From Actinomadura physcomitrii (GTDB lineage: Bacteria > Actinomycetota > Actinomycetes > Streptosporangiales > Streptosporangiaceae): 64,000 nt of DNA. Every line of letters starts with the position of its first letter. Positions within the stretch are counted from its first letter, which is position 1. The stretch is from NCBI RefSeq assembly GCF_008923205.2, contig NZ_WBMS02000010.1, forward strand, positions 62,001 to 126,000, read 5' to 3'. This document shows positions 24,759-32,709 of the stretch, in pieces. The position numbers and the translations under genes are program-made. Under the pieces are notes generated by a model. That model was not told the DNA's origin, made no database searches, and was given only the letters and a program-made list of their open reading frames with translations.

Positions 24759-25538
24759 ATGACCGAGATCGCGACGCACCCCGGCTCCGCCAGGTCGGAG
24801 GGTGTACGCAGCGTCGTCCGGGCGATGGAACTGCTCCAGCTCTTCGACGCCCGCCATGCGGAACGTCCGCTGCGAGAACTGGTCGAGCTCACCGGGCTTC
24901 CCAAGACGACGGTGCTGCGTTTGCTCGCGACGCTGGAGCCGCTCGGGCTGGTCGCGGCCGCCGGCGAGGGCACCTACGGCCTCGGGGCGGGTTTCCTGCG
25001 CTGGGCGCGGGCGGCTCAGCTCGTCTGGGAGGTCTCGCCGGAGGCCCGTGCGGTCATGCGCGAACTGGTCGGTGAATGCGGCGAGACGGTCAACGTCTAT
25101 ATCCGGCAGGGCACCGTCCGAGTCTGCATCGCGCAGGAGGAGGGCACCGCCACCGTGCGCAGCGTGGTGGACGTCGGCGTTCCGATGACCCTCGCCGCCG
25201 GGGCGCCGGCGAGAATCCTGCTCGGCGGGGCTCCGCCGCAGACGCTTGCCGCCTTGGCCGCAAAGGACCCGCGCCTCGACGCGGAGGCCCTCCACCGGCA
25301 TGCGGCGGCGGCCGCGGAGACCGGCTACGCGGTGTCGCACGGCGAGCGCGAGCTCGGTGCCTCGGCGGTCGCGGCGCCCATCCGCACACGGCAAGGCCGG
25401 CTCGTCGCCGCGCTCTCGGCCAGCGGGCCGACCTCCCGGTACACGGCCGACCGTGTCGCCGGGCACGTCCTCGCGGTCATGCGCGCCGCCGCGCGGATCT
25501 CCGAGATCGGCCTGGGCAGAGTGGAGGCATTCCTGTGA
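24759..25538 (+). CDS. IclR family transcriptional regulator
   Basis: A 259-residue regulator. The N-terminal winged helix reads SVVRAMELLQLFDA, RPLRELVELTGLPKTTVLRL and LVAAAGEGTYGLG. The C-terminal effector domain contains VNVYIRQGTVRVCIAQEEG, PMTLAAGAPARILL and GYAVSHGERELGASAVAAPI, all standard for IclR. The ATG at 24759 follows GAGGGA by six bases; upstream in-frame ATGs at 24741 and 24756 are possible. Its stop overlaps the CoA-transferase start as GTGA, so the regulator is co-translated with the pathway genes. It probably senses a pathway acid and controls both divergent operons. Confidence 0.92.
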   Translation: MTEIATHPGSARSEGVRSVVRAMELLQLFDARHAERPLRELVELTGLPKTTVLRLLATLEPLGLVAAAGEGTYGLGAGFLRWARAAQLVWEVSPEARAVMRELVGECGETVNVYIRQGTVRVCIAQEEGTATVRSVVDVGVPMTLAAGAPARILLGGAPPQTLAALAAKDPRLDAEALHRHAAAAAETGYAVSHGERELGASAVAAPIRTRQGRLVAALSASGPTSRYTADRVAGHVLAVMRAAARISEIGLGRVEAFL

Positions 25539-26764
25539 ACGTCCCCGTGGCCGAACCCGCAGGCTCGCCCCTGCTCGAGAACGTGCGCGTCCTCGACTTG
25601 ACCAACGTCTTGTCCGGGCCGTACGCCGGGTACCAGCTCGCACTCATGGGCGCCGACGTGCTCAAGCTCGAAGTGCCCGAGTCCGGCGACCTCGCCCGCC
25701 AGCTCGGCGCCCATCCCGGTCTCAGCGGCGAGCACCTGGGGGTGTCGTTCCTGGCGCAGAACGCCGGCAAGCGGTCGGTGACGGTCAATCTCAAATCCGC
25801 CGGGGGCCGCGAGGTCTTCGCCCGGTTGGTCGCCGGGGCGGACGTCCTGCTGGAGAACTTCCGTCCCGGAGTGCTGGAGCGGCTGGGATTCGGACGGGAC
25901 CGGCTGCACGAGATCAACCCCAGCCTCATCTACTGTGCGCTGTCCGGCTTCGGCGCCGACGGTCCGATGCGCGAGCGCCCCGCGTACGACCAGGTCATTC
26001 AGGGGCTGTCGGGCATCATGAGCGTCACCGGTTCGCCGCGGAGCGCACCGCTGCGCGTCGGCTACCCGGTGTGCGACAGCGTCGGAGGCCTCGCGGCGGC
26101 CTTCGCCATCGCCTCCGCGCTGGTGCGGCAGCACCGCACCGGCCAGGGCGCCTACCTGGACGTCTCCATGCTGGACGCGGCTCTGTCGGGCATGGGCTGG
26201 GTCGTCTCGGACTATCTCGTCGCCGGCCGCGAGCCGCTTCCGATGGCCAACGAGAACCGCACGGCCGCGCCGTCCGGCACCTTCGACACCGCGGACGGGA
26301 AGCTCAACATAGCCGCCAACAAGCAGCAGCAGTTCGAGGTGCTCTGCGAGGTCCTCGGTCGGCACGATCTGCCGGCCGACCCGCGCTTCGCCACCCGCGA
26401 AGACCGCAAGACCAACCGCGAGGCCTTGCGCGATGAGCTGGAGAAGACGCTGCGGACCAGGACCGCCGAGGAATGGGACGAGATCCTTCTCCCGACCGGT
26501 GTTCCCGCCGCCCCCGTGCTGACCGTCCCGCAGGCCCTTCGCTCACCGCAGGTCACGCACCGGCGGCTCACGCACCGAATGCCCTCCCCCGCCGCTTCGG
26601 GGGGCGATCTGACCCTGCTCGGTTCCCCCGTCCACGTCGACGGCGAGGCGCTCGTGCCCTCTTCTCCGCCGCCCAGGCTCGGCGAGCACACGGACGAGGT
26701 ACTGCGCTCCGTGGGCTACACCGCCGACGACATCGTCGCGCTGCGCGCGGAGGGCGCCGTATGA
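25535..26764 (+). CDS. Class III CoA-transferase (CaiB/BaiF family)
   Basis: A 409-residue family III CoA-transferase that would move CoA from an acyl-CoA donor to a carboxylic acid. It begins VRVLDLTNVLSGPYAGYQLA and has SGFGADGPMRERPAYDQVIQ, and YLDVSMLDAAL supplies the catalytic aspartate. The central glycine-rich loop and the C-terminal LPTGVPAAPV block are intact, and the length is normal. The GTG start overlaps the IclR stop. Coupling to a citryl-CoA-lyase-like protein immediately downstream suggests it forms citryl-CoA or an analogue. The true acceptor is unknown, since the family is very broad. Confidence 0.9.
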   Translation: MNVPVAEPAGSPLLENVRVLDLTNVLSGPYAGYQLALMGADVLKLEVPESGDLARQLGAHPGLSGEHLGVSFLAQNAGKRSVTVNLKSAGGREVFARLVAGADVLLENFRPGVLERLGFGRDRLHEINPSLIYCALSGFGADGPMRERPAYDQVIQGLSGIMSVTGSPRSAPLRVGYPVCDSVGGLAAAFAIASALVRQHRTGQGAYLDVSMLDAALSGMGWVVSDYLVAGREPLPMANENRTAAPSGTFDTADGKLNIAANKQQQFEVLCEVLGRHDLPADPRFATREDRKTNREALRDELEKTLRTRTAEEWDEILLPTGVPAAPVLTVPQALRSPQVTHRRLTHRMPSPAASGGDLTLLGSPVHVDGEALVPSSPPPRLGEHTDEVLRSVGYTADDIVALRAEGAV

Positions 26765-27585
26765 CCGACGTCCCCGAGGACCGCGTGACCGGGTGGTGGG
26801 CGACCGGGATCTCCGACATCGCGCCCGACATCATCCGGATGCGCGGCTACCCCATCGAGCAGCTCATCGGGAACGCGTCGTTCATCGACATGGTCTGGCT
26901 CCTGCTGCGCGGCGAACTGCCCTCCCGCGCCCAGTCCGCGTTGCTGGAGGCGGCATTGGTCGCCGCCGTCGACCACGGCCCCCAGGCGCCCTCCATCGCC
27001 GCCGCGCGCATGGCGGCGACCTGTGGCGTCGGCCTCAACAGCGCGGTCGCCACGGGCGTCGGGCTGCTCGGAGACGTCCATGGTGGAGCAGGACAGCAAT
27101 GCATGGCGCTCCTGGCCGAGGCCCGCGAACGCACGGCGGCCGGCGCCACCACGGCGGAAGCCGTGGAGGAACTCCTCGTGGAGTTGCGCAGAGATCGGCG
27201 TTACATGCCAGGGTTCGGGCATCGCTTCCACCGGCGGGACCCGCGCCGCGACCCGCTGATGTCGGCCGTCGAAAAAGCCATCGCGGACGGCGCCGCGGAC
27301 GGGGACTTCCTGCAGATCGGGCTCGAGATCGAGCGACGGCTCTCAGAGGGGCGGGACCGTCCGGTTCCCATGAACATCGACGGCGCCACCGCCATCGTTT
27401 ACAGCGAACTGGGCTTCGCGCCGGAACTGGGCCGCGGCCTGTTCGTGCTCTCGCGAGCCGTCGGCATCCTCGCGCACGCCTGGGAGGAGCGGGAGAGCGG
27501 TCGGCGCATCAAGGGGCCGCTTCCTCCACCACTGCTGGCTCCATATCTGGGGCCGCCTGACCGCGACGTACCGGAAGCGCGATGA
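26761..27585 (+). CDS. Citryl-CoA-lyase-like protein (short citrate-synthase family)
   Basis: A 274-residue member of the citrate synthase superfamily, about 100 or more residues shorter than full citrate synthase. It has SDIAPDIIRMRGYPIEQLIG, a histidine in LGDVHGGAGQQCM, MPGFGHRFHRRDPR, and INDG-like NIDGATAIVYSELGF followed by GILAHAWEE. These correspond to the CoA- and citrate-binding histidine and arginine blocks. Such short forms are annotated as citryl-CoA lyases, which split citryl-CoA to acetyl-CoA and oxaloacetate. Its start overlaps the CoA-transferase stop and its stop overlaps the aconitase start, both as ATGA. A synthase in the reverse direction cannot be excluded. Confidence 0.78.
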   Translation: MTDVPEDRVTGWWATGISDIAPDIIRMRGYPIEQLIGNASFIDMVWLLLRGELPSRAQSALLEAALVAAVDHGPQAPSIAAARMAATCGVGLNSAVATGVGLLGDVHGGAGQQCMALLAEARERTAAGATTAEAVEELLVELRRDRRYMPGFGHRFHRRDPRRDPLMSAVEKAIADGAADGDFLQIGLEIERRLSEGRDRPVPMNIDGATAIVYSELGFAPELGRGLFVLSRAVGILAHAWEERESGRRIKGPLPPPLLAPYLGPPDRDVPEAR

Positions 27586-30170
27586 CATTCGCAAGAAGCC
27601 CAATGCCCGGGGCAGAGGGGGTCGACCACTTCAGTCTGCCCACTGCCGAGGCACAAGGCGCCGGGCCGCTGTCCCGGCTCCCCCATGTACTCCGCATCCT
27701 CGTCGAGCACCTGCTGCGCCAGGGCGCCGACGATCGTGCCGTTCTCGATCACGTCAGGGCGGTGACCGCACGGGACCGCTCTGCGACCGTGCCGTTCCTG
27801 CCGCGCCGGATCATGCTGCAGGACGCATCGGGCCTCCCGGTGGCGGCGGACCTGATCGCGCTCCAGGACGCCGTCCTCGCGCGAGGCGGCGACCGCGGAC
27901 GCGTCCAGCCCCGCCTGCCGATGGACCTCATCGTCGATCATGCCGTCGAAGTCGACCACTGGGGCGCTCCCGACTCCGCCGAGCGCAACCTCGCACGGGA
28001 GATGGACCGGCACGCCGACAGATACCGCTTCCTGCGCTGGGCGCAGACGCGCATGCCGGGGCTGCGGGTGTTCCCGCCCGGGTCCGGTATCTGCCACCAG
28101 CTCAATCTCGAGGTGATCGCCCAACCGGTGGCGCTGTCGAGTCCCGAGGACGGCCGGACGGTGGCCGGGTTCGACTCGGTGCTCGGCACCGACAGCCACA
28201 CCACCATGATCAACGCACTCGCGGTCCTCGGCTGGGGCGTCGGAGGCATCGAGGCCACCGCCACCGCTCTCGGCGAACCGGTCATGATGCGCGTCCCCGA
28301 GGTCATCGGCGTGCGGCTCAAGGGATCATCGCGTCCCGGGGTGCTGGCGACGGACGTGGCGCTCACGCTCACCGCCCTGCTTCGCGAGCACGGCGTGGTC
28401 GGGAAGGTGATCGAGTTCTGCGGCCCCGGGCTTGCGGCGCTGCCGGTGCCGGACCGCGCAACCATCGCGAACATGGCACCCGAATACGGTGCGACGATGG
28501 CCTTCTTCCCGGCCGACGCCCAGACCCTTTCTTATCTGGAGAGCACCGGACGCGACGCGCGGCAGGTCGCGCTCGCCCGCTCCTTCCTGGTGGCGCAGGG
28601 CATGCTCCGCACAGCCGAGTCGGCCGATCCCGAGTTCGATGAGGTCATCGAGTTCGACCTGACGGAGGTGCGGCCCACCGTCGCCGGACCCCGCCGGCCC
28701 GACGAGCGGCTCACGCTCTCCCAGGTTCCCGCCACGGCGCCCGTGCCCGCGACCGACCGCAACGGCCACGAGGTCCGGGACGGTGACGTGGTGATCGCGG
28801 CCATCACCAGTTGCACCAACACCGCGAACCCCCGCGCCCTCGCCGCGGCGGGGCTGCTCGCTCGCAACGCGGCCGACCGTCGCCTGGCGGTTCCGCCCTG
28901 GGTGAAGACCTCGTTCAGCCCCGGCTCGCGCGCCGCGTCGCGGCTCTTGCGCACCACCGGCTTGCAGGACCATCTGGACCGGCTGGGATTCCACGTGGTC
29001 GGGCATGGATGCACGACCTGCATGGGCAACTCCGGTCCGCTGGACCCCGCCGTCGAGGCGGCCGTGGTCGAGGGCGATCTGCGCGTCGCCGCGGTCGTGT
29101 CGGGCAACCGCAACTTCGAGGGCCGGATCCACCCTCTGGCCCGGCTCGGATACCTGGCCTCTCCACCGCTGGTCGTGGCACTGGCGCTGGCCGGCACGGT
29201 CACCACGGACCTGGAGAACGAACCGCTCGCTCATGACGACGACGGCCGCCCCGTTCATCTTGCGGACCTGTGGCCGTCCGACGCCGAGATCGATCAGGTG
29301 ATCGCGCACGCGAACACCGGACCCGACCGCTCTCTCGACGACCTCATCCGCGACTGGGAGGGAGCCGCCCCTCCAAGCTCGCCCGACTACGACTGGGACG
29401 GGGAGGCCGGTTTCATCCGGCGGCCGCCCTTCCTGGATCCCGGGTTGCGCCGGCCCCAGATCGAAGACGACCTACGTGGGGCCCGCCCGCTGCTCGTCCT
29501 GGGCGACGCGGTCACCACCGACCATATCTCCCCCGTCTCCCGCATCAGCTCGCGTTCCGAGGCCGGCGGATGGCTGATGGCACAGGGCGTCCCAGCGCGT
29601 TCACTGGCGAGCTTCAGCGCGCGGCGCCTCAACCACGACGTGATGCTCCGAGGAGCCTTCGCCAACCCCCATGTGCGCAACCTGCTCGTCCCGGGCAGCG
29701 GAGGCGGTGTCACTCGTCTCCTCCCCGATGACGAGATCATGCCGGTCCATGCCGCGGCGGCCAGGTACGCCGCGCGCGGAGTGCCGCTCGTCGTGATCGC
29801 CGGGGAGCGGTACGGCGCCGGCTCCGCACGCGACTGGGCCGCCAAAGCCACTCGCCTGCTGGGCGTCCGGGCCGTCCTCGCCCGGAGCTTCGAACGCATC
29901 CACCGCACCAACCTGGTGGCCATGGGCGTGCTTCCTCTCGAGCTTCCCGCAGGCGTGGAACTCGAACTGGACGGCGACGAGACTCTGGATCTGGCCGGCG
30001 TGCGGCAGGCTTCACGCCCGGGAGGTCTGGCCACGCTCACGGTGCTACGAAATGGCCGCACCGTGGCGGAAGTTCCTCTTCGAGGGCGTGTCGAGACGCA
30101 GGCCGAGGCCGCCTGGCTCAGCCACGGGGGCCTGCTGCCCAAGATCCTTGCCGACGCCTGCGAAGACTGA
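27582..30170 (+). CDS. Aconitase-family hydratase (AcnA/AcnD-like)
   Basis: An 862-residue aconitase/IPMI-family protein. The three [4Fe-4S] ligands are Cys411 in ITSCTNTANP and Cys477 and Cys480 in GHGCTTCMGNSG. Other conserved pieces are VFPPGSGICHQLNLE, GTDSHTTMINALAVLGWGVG, TTDHISP and GAGSARDWAAKATRLLGV in the swivel domain. The length is close to both AcnA and the 2-methylcitrate dehydratase AcnD, and sequence inspection alone cannot separate them. It is the last gene of the four-gene operon. Inferred role: hydration of a cis-aconitate-like product of the TcuA-like enzyme to citrate or an alkylcitrate. Confidence 0.88.
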   Translation: MTFARSPMPGAEGVDHFSLPTAEAQGAGPLSRLPHVLRILVEHLLRQGADDRAVLDHVRAVTARDRSATVPFLPRRIMLQDASGLPVAADLIALQDAVLARGGDRGRVQPRLPMDLIVDHAVEVDHWGAPDSAERNLAREMDRHADRYRFLRWAQTRMPGLRVFPPGSGICHQLNLEVIAQPVALSSPEDGRTVAGFDSVLGTDSHTTMINALAVLGWGVGGIEATATALGEPVMMRVPEVIGVRLKGSSRPGVLATDVALTLTALLREHGVVGKVIEFCGPGLAALPVPDRATIANMAPEYGATMAFFPADAQTLSYLESTGRDARQVALARSFLVAQGMLRTAESADPEFDEVIEFDLTEVRPTVAGPRRPDERLTLSQVPATAPVPATDRNGHEVRDGDVVIAAITSCTNTANPRALAAAGLLARNAADRRLAVPPWVKTSFSPGSRAASRLLRTTGLQDHLDRLGFHVVGHGCTTCMGNSGPLDPAVEAAVVEGDLRVAAVVSGNRNFEGRIHPLARLGYLASPPLVVALALAGTVTTDLENEPLAHDDDGRPVHLADLWPSDAEIDQVIAHANTGPDRSLDDLIRDWEGAAPPSSPDYDWDGEAGFIRRPPFLDPGLRRPQIEDDLRGARPLLVLGDAVTTDHISPVSRISSRSEAGGWLMAQGVPARSLASFSARRLNHDVMLRGAFANPHVRNLLVPGSGGGVTRLLPDDEIMPVHAAAARYAARGVPLVVIAGERYGAGSARDWAAKATRLLGVRAVLARSFERIHRTNLVAMGVLPLELPAGVELELDGDETLDLAGVRQASRPGGLATLTVLRNGRTVAEVPLRGRVETQAEAAWLSHGGLLPKILADACED

Positions 30171-30381
30171 TCCCACGGGATCACGACCGCTCGCGTCATC
30201 CCTGGCCGCGCGGCTCGCCCCCCGGTCAGCCGATCATAGGGTCGCTCAGGACGGGCCGTGAGGACATCGGAGGCGGGCAGACACTTGTCGGCCATCGAAG
30301 CTCAGTCTTCGGTCGGAGCGAGTCGGCGTAGGTCTGAGAGCGGTGGCTCCCCGTTTGGCTCCCGGAGCGGCCTGAAGATCG

Positions 30382-30410
30382 AAAAAGGCCCCGGAGTGAT
30401 CTCCGAGACC
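30382..30410 (-). terminator. Rho-independent terminator of tRNA-Val
   Basis: On the minus strand GGTCTCGGAG, a four-base loop ATCA, and CTCCGGGGCC form a 10-bp stem with two G-T pairs, followed by TTTTT. It lies 24 bases beyond the 3' end of the tRNA. Confidence 0.85.
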
Positions 30411-30433
30411 CTGCCTGACCTGCTGAAACGGGG

Positions 30434-30505
30434 TGGGCGATACTGGGTTCGAACCAGTGGCCTCTTCGGTGTGAACGAAGCGCTCTCCCACTGAGCTAAT
30501 CGCCC
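30434..30505 (-). tRNA. tRNA-Val (anticodon CAC)
   Basis: The acceptor stem GGGCGAT pairs with ATCGCCC, the D-arm is TAGCTCAGTGGGAGAGC, and the anticodon stem CTTCG/CGAAG encloses TTCACAC with anticodon CAC. The T-arm is CTGGTTCGAACCCAG. CCA is not encoded. The 3' end faces the catabolic region to the left, the side on which tRNA-specific integrative elements insert. Confidence 0.95.
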
Positions 30506-30510
30506 CGGCG

Positions 30511-30531
30511 GGACGCCCTGCGGGGCGTTCC
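30511..30531 (-). terminator. Weak hairpin between membrane protein gene and tRNA
   Basis: GGACGCCC and GGGCGTTCC can pair with one bulged base around a short loop, about 40 bp after the stop of the gene at 30570. There is no T-run on the minus strand, so this is only a possible terminator. Confidence 0.3.
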
Positions 30532-30569
30532 GACGTCGGAAACTCTAGCGCATGTTGGAGGGTGCTCGC

Positions 30570-31577
30570 TCATCGAGCGCGGGCGGGGGCGGTGTCGCGG
30601 CCGCCGGGGTGGCGGTGGCGCCAGGCGACGAAGATCGCGGTGGCGGCGAGGGACCAGGCGGCCAGCACGAGGAACGGCAGGACGTGCTGGTGGGAGTGGA
30701 AGTAGATCGCGGTGTGCTGGGCGTTGACGGGCGCGCCGGGCGGGAGCCAGCGGCCGATCAGGCCGAGGGGGGACGGCAGGAGGGGCCAGGAGACGGCGCC
30801 GCCCGAGGACGGGTTGCCGATCAGGACCATCAGGCCCCAGGTGGGGATCATGGCCCAGCGGCCGACGAGGGTGTTGAACATCGTGAAGACCATGCCGCTG
30901 GTGAACATGGTGAGCGCGCAGATGCCCCAGGAGTCGCGGAAGGGCAGGTCGAGGACGCCGAGGAGGCCGTCGACGACGGCGCAGATGGACAGGCCGCCGA
31001 GGACGGCGTAGGCGGCGATGAAGCAGATGCGCTCGCCGGCGTTGAGGGCGCGGGCGTGCGCGCTGAGCTGGATGGCGCCGACGAAGCCGATGATCACCGA
31101 GGCGAGCGAGACGTAGAAGATCGCCAGGCCCTGGGGGTCGGTGGGCTGGAGCGGCTTGATGTCGCGGACGGTCAGGGGGATGCCGGTCTTCCGGCCGGCG
31201 ACGGGGGCGGCCTGGGCGAGGAGGCGGGAGACGGAGGCGCCGGCGGCGGCCGCCAGGTCGAGCTGGGCGCGGTCGCCCTCCAGGACGAGGATGGCGAACT
31301 CGCGCTGCTCCTGGACGGCGGCGCGGGCGGAGGTGTAGGTGGCGTAGCGGCGGACGGAGAGGGACGTGTCGAGGCCGGCGTCGAGGGCCTGGACGAGGTG
31401 TGCGGACTCCCCGTGGCCGGTGACGGCCATCGGGATGTGGCGCGGGGCGGGGTTGGCCATCGCGTAGCAGTACGAGCCCGCGGCGGCGGCGAGGATGGAC
31501 AGCAGGACGACGGCGGGAAGGAACGGGGACTCCCGGAAAGCCGTCCAGCGCTCGCGGAACGTCCGCGCGTGATCCAT
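30570..31577 (-). CDS. Polytopic membrane protein, ABC-2/YhgE-DUF3533-like
   Basis: A 335-residue protein with one N-terminal transmembrane helix (FLPAVVLLSILAAAAGSYCY), an extracellular domain of about 130 residues with the NPAPRHIPMAVTGHGE block, then about five more helices (for example FYVSLASVIIGFVGAIQL and a C-terminal VLPFLVLAAWSLAATAIFVA). This layout is that of ABC-2-type/YhgE-Pip/DUF3533 membrane proteins, which are linked to export or cell-envelope functions. No ATPase is adjacent. It is followed upstream by the PGPGW gene, 24 bp away on the same strand. Confidence 0.65.
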   Translation of the reverse strand: MDHARTFRERWTAFRESPFLPAVVLLSILAAAAGSYCYAMANPAPRHIPMAVTGHGESAHLVQALDAGLDTSLSVRRYATYTSARAAVQEQREFAILVLEGDRAQLDLAAAAGASVSRLLAQAAPVAGRKTGIPLTVRDIKPLQPTDPQGLAIFYVSLASVIIGFVGAIQLSAHARALNAGERICFIAAYAVLGGLSICAVVDGLLGVLDLPFRDSWGICALTMFTSGMVFTMFNTLVGRWAMIPTWGLMVLIGNPSSGGAVSWPLLPSPLGLIGRWLPPGAPVNAQHTAIYFHSHQHVLPFLVLAAWSLAATAIFVAWRHRHPGGRDTAPARAR

Positions 31578-31601
31578 GTGGTCACGCTAGGTGATCGGGG
31601 A

Positions 31602-32027
31602 TCAGTTCCAGAAGGTGAGGTCCTCGACGTTCCACGGCAGGGCGAAGCCGTAGGCGGCGAGGTAGCCGATGACGGCGGCGCCGGCGAGGACGCCTCCGGT
31701 GGCGCCGAGGACGGTGTTGCGGCGTCGCTTGCGGGGGTCGAGGGCCTTCTCCTTGGCGCGTTCGGCGGCGGCCTTGGCGCGGTGGAGGGCGGTCTGGGCC
31801 CAGGCGAACTCGGTGGCGAGGATGGCCAGGCCGAGGACGATCCCGACGATGCCGGGCCCGGGGGTGACCATCATGACGAGGCCGCCGGCGAGGACGGTCG
31901 CGCCGACGGCGAAGACGCCCGCACGCCAGGCGGTGTTGAGGACGGGATTGCGCCGGATGGACTCGCGGAAGCGCTTCACGCGGCCGAGTTCGCCCGGTGG
32001 AGCATCCTTTTCATGATTAATTGTCAC
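31602..32027 (-). CDS. PGPGW-family transmembrane protein
   Basis: A 141-residue membrane protein. Two helices (about residues 38-75) contain VMMVTPGPGIVGIVLGLAIL, the conserved PGPG turn of the PGPGW/TIGR02611 family, followed by LATEFAWAQTALHRAK. A basic linker (KEKALDPRKRRRN) leads to a third hydrophobic segment, GGVLAGAAVIGYLAAYGFAL. The family is widespread in actinomycetes but has no established function. It lies upstream of the membrane protein at 30570-31577 and may be transcribed with it. Confidence 0.82.
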   Translation of the reverse strand: MTINHEKDAPPGELGRVKRFRESIRRNPVLNTAWRAGVFAVGATVLAGGLVMMVTPGPGIVGIVLGLAILATEFAWAQTALHRAKAAAERAKEKALDPRKRRRNTVLGATGGVLAGAAVIGYLAAYGFALPWNVEDLTFWN

Positions 32028-32295
32028 AGTTTTACCCTAGGCCGGGAGATCGCCGCCTCATACTGAGAGCCTACCCGGCTCGGGCAGAAGTCGATCTACT
32101 GGCGAAGATCCGCTTTTGTGCAGGTCAGAAGCCGGTTTTGCGAGCGTGAGATGGATCACAACGGCCGGGGGCCCTGGAATGTCGGACCGCGCCGCGGCAG
32201 TTAGGCGTCATAGATCGGGGGGACATCCGTGTGAGGGAGAAGCACTCACCGGAGCACCCCGCGAGCCAGCGGGACCGACGTAAGAGGGAATGGCC

Positions 32296-32709
32296 ATGAA
32301 CAGCAGTACCACAGTCTCAGCGGAGTTGGGCCTTCGTCTCGTCGTCCCCGACCGCACGAGCGTTCCCCTGCTCGCCGGGCTGGAGTACGCGGCCGACGAC
32401 CCGTACGCGATCCGGATGGCGTTCTATGTGGGCGACGACGAGCCGGTGGAGTGGATCTTCGCACGGGAGCTGCTCACCGTGGGGATCGTGCGCAAGGTCG
32501 GGGACGGGGACGTCGAGGTCTGGCCGGCCCGGGACGACGGCACCCTGAACATCGCGTTGTCGTCGCCGTTCGGCGACGCCCTGTTCGAGGTGCCGCTCCC
32601 GCCGCTCGCCGACTTCCTGCACCGCACCTACCTGGCCGTCCCGGCCGGTGAGGAGAGCGAGTTCATCGACATCGACGACGAGCTGGAGAACCTGCTCTGG
32701 CCGTCGTGA
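32296..32709 (+). CDS. ssgB: SsgB-like sporulation and cell division protein
   Basis: A 137-residue member of the SALP (SsgA-like) family, restricted to morphologically complex actinomycetes. It reads NSSTTVSAELGLRLVVPDRT, DDPYAIRMAFYVG and VEWIFARELLTVGI, then LSSPFGDALFEVP and FLHRTYLAVPAGEE, matching SsgB in order and length. SsgB is known to recruit FtsZ to sporulation septa in Streptomyces. GAGGG lies seven bases before the ATG at 32296, which I prefer to the ATG two codons upstream. The gene stands alone and abuts the convergent transhydrogenase gene. It indicates a sporulating, mycelial organism. Confidence 0.88.
   Translation: MNSSTTVSAELGLRLVVPDRTSVPLLAGLEYAADDPYAIRMAFYVGDDEPVEWIFARELLTVGIVRKVGDGDVEVWPARDDGTLNIALSSPFGDALFEVPLPPLADFLHRTYLAVPAGEESEFIDIDDELENLLWPS

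Noticed and set aside
26761..27585. Full citrate synthase (gltA/prpC)
   Set aside because: The protein is only 274 residues, and its pairing with a CoA-transferase favours the short citryl-CoA-lyase-like group.
30552..32066. A 500-codon open frame on the plus strand opposite the membrane protein and PGPGW genes
   Set aside because: Its translation is almost only Gly, Ala, Glu, Asp and Val, the typical shadow of a G+C-rich gene on the other strand, and it would cover two better-supported genes.
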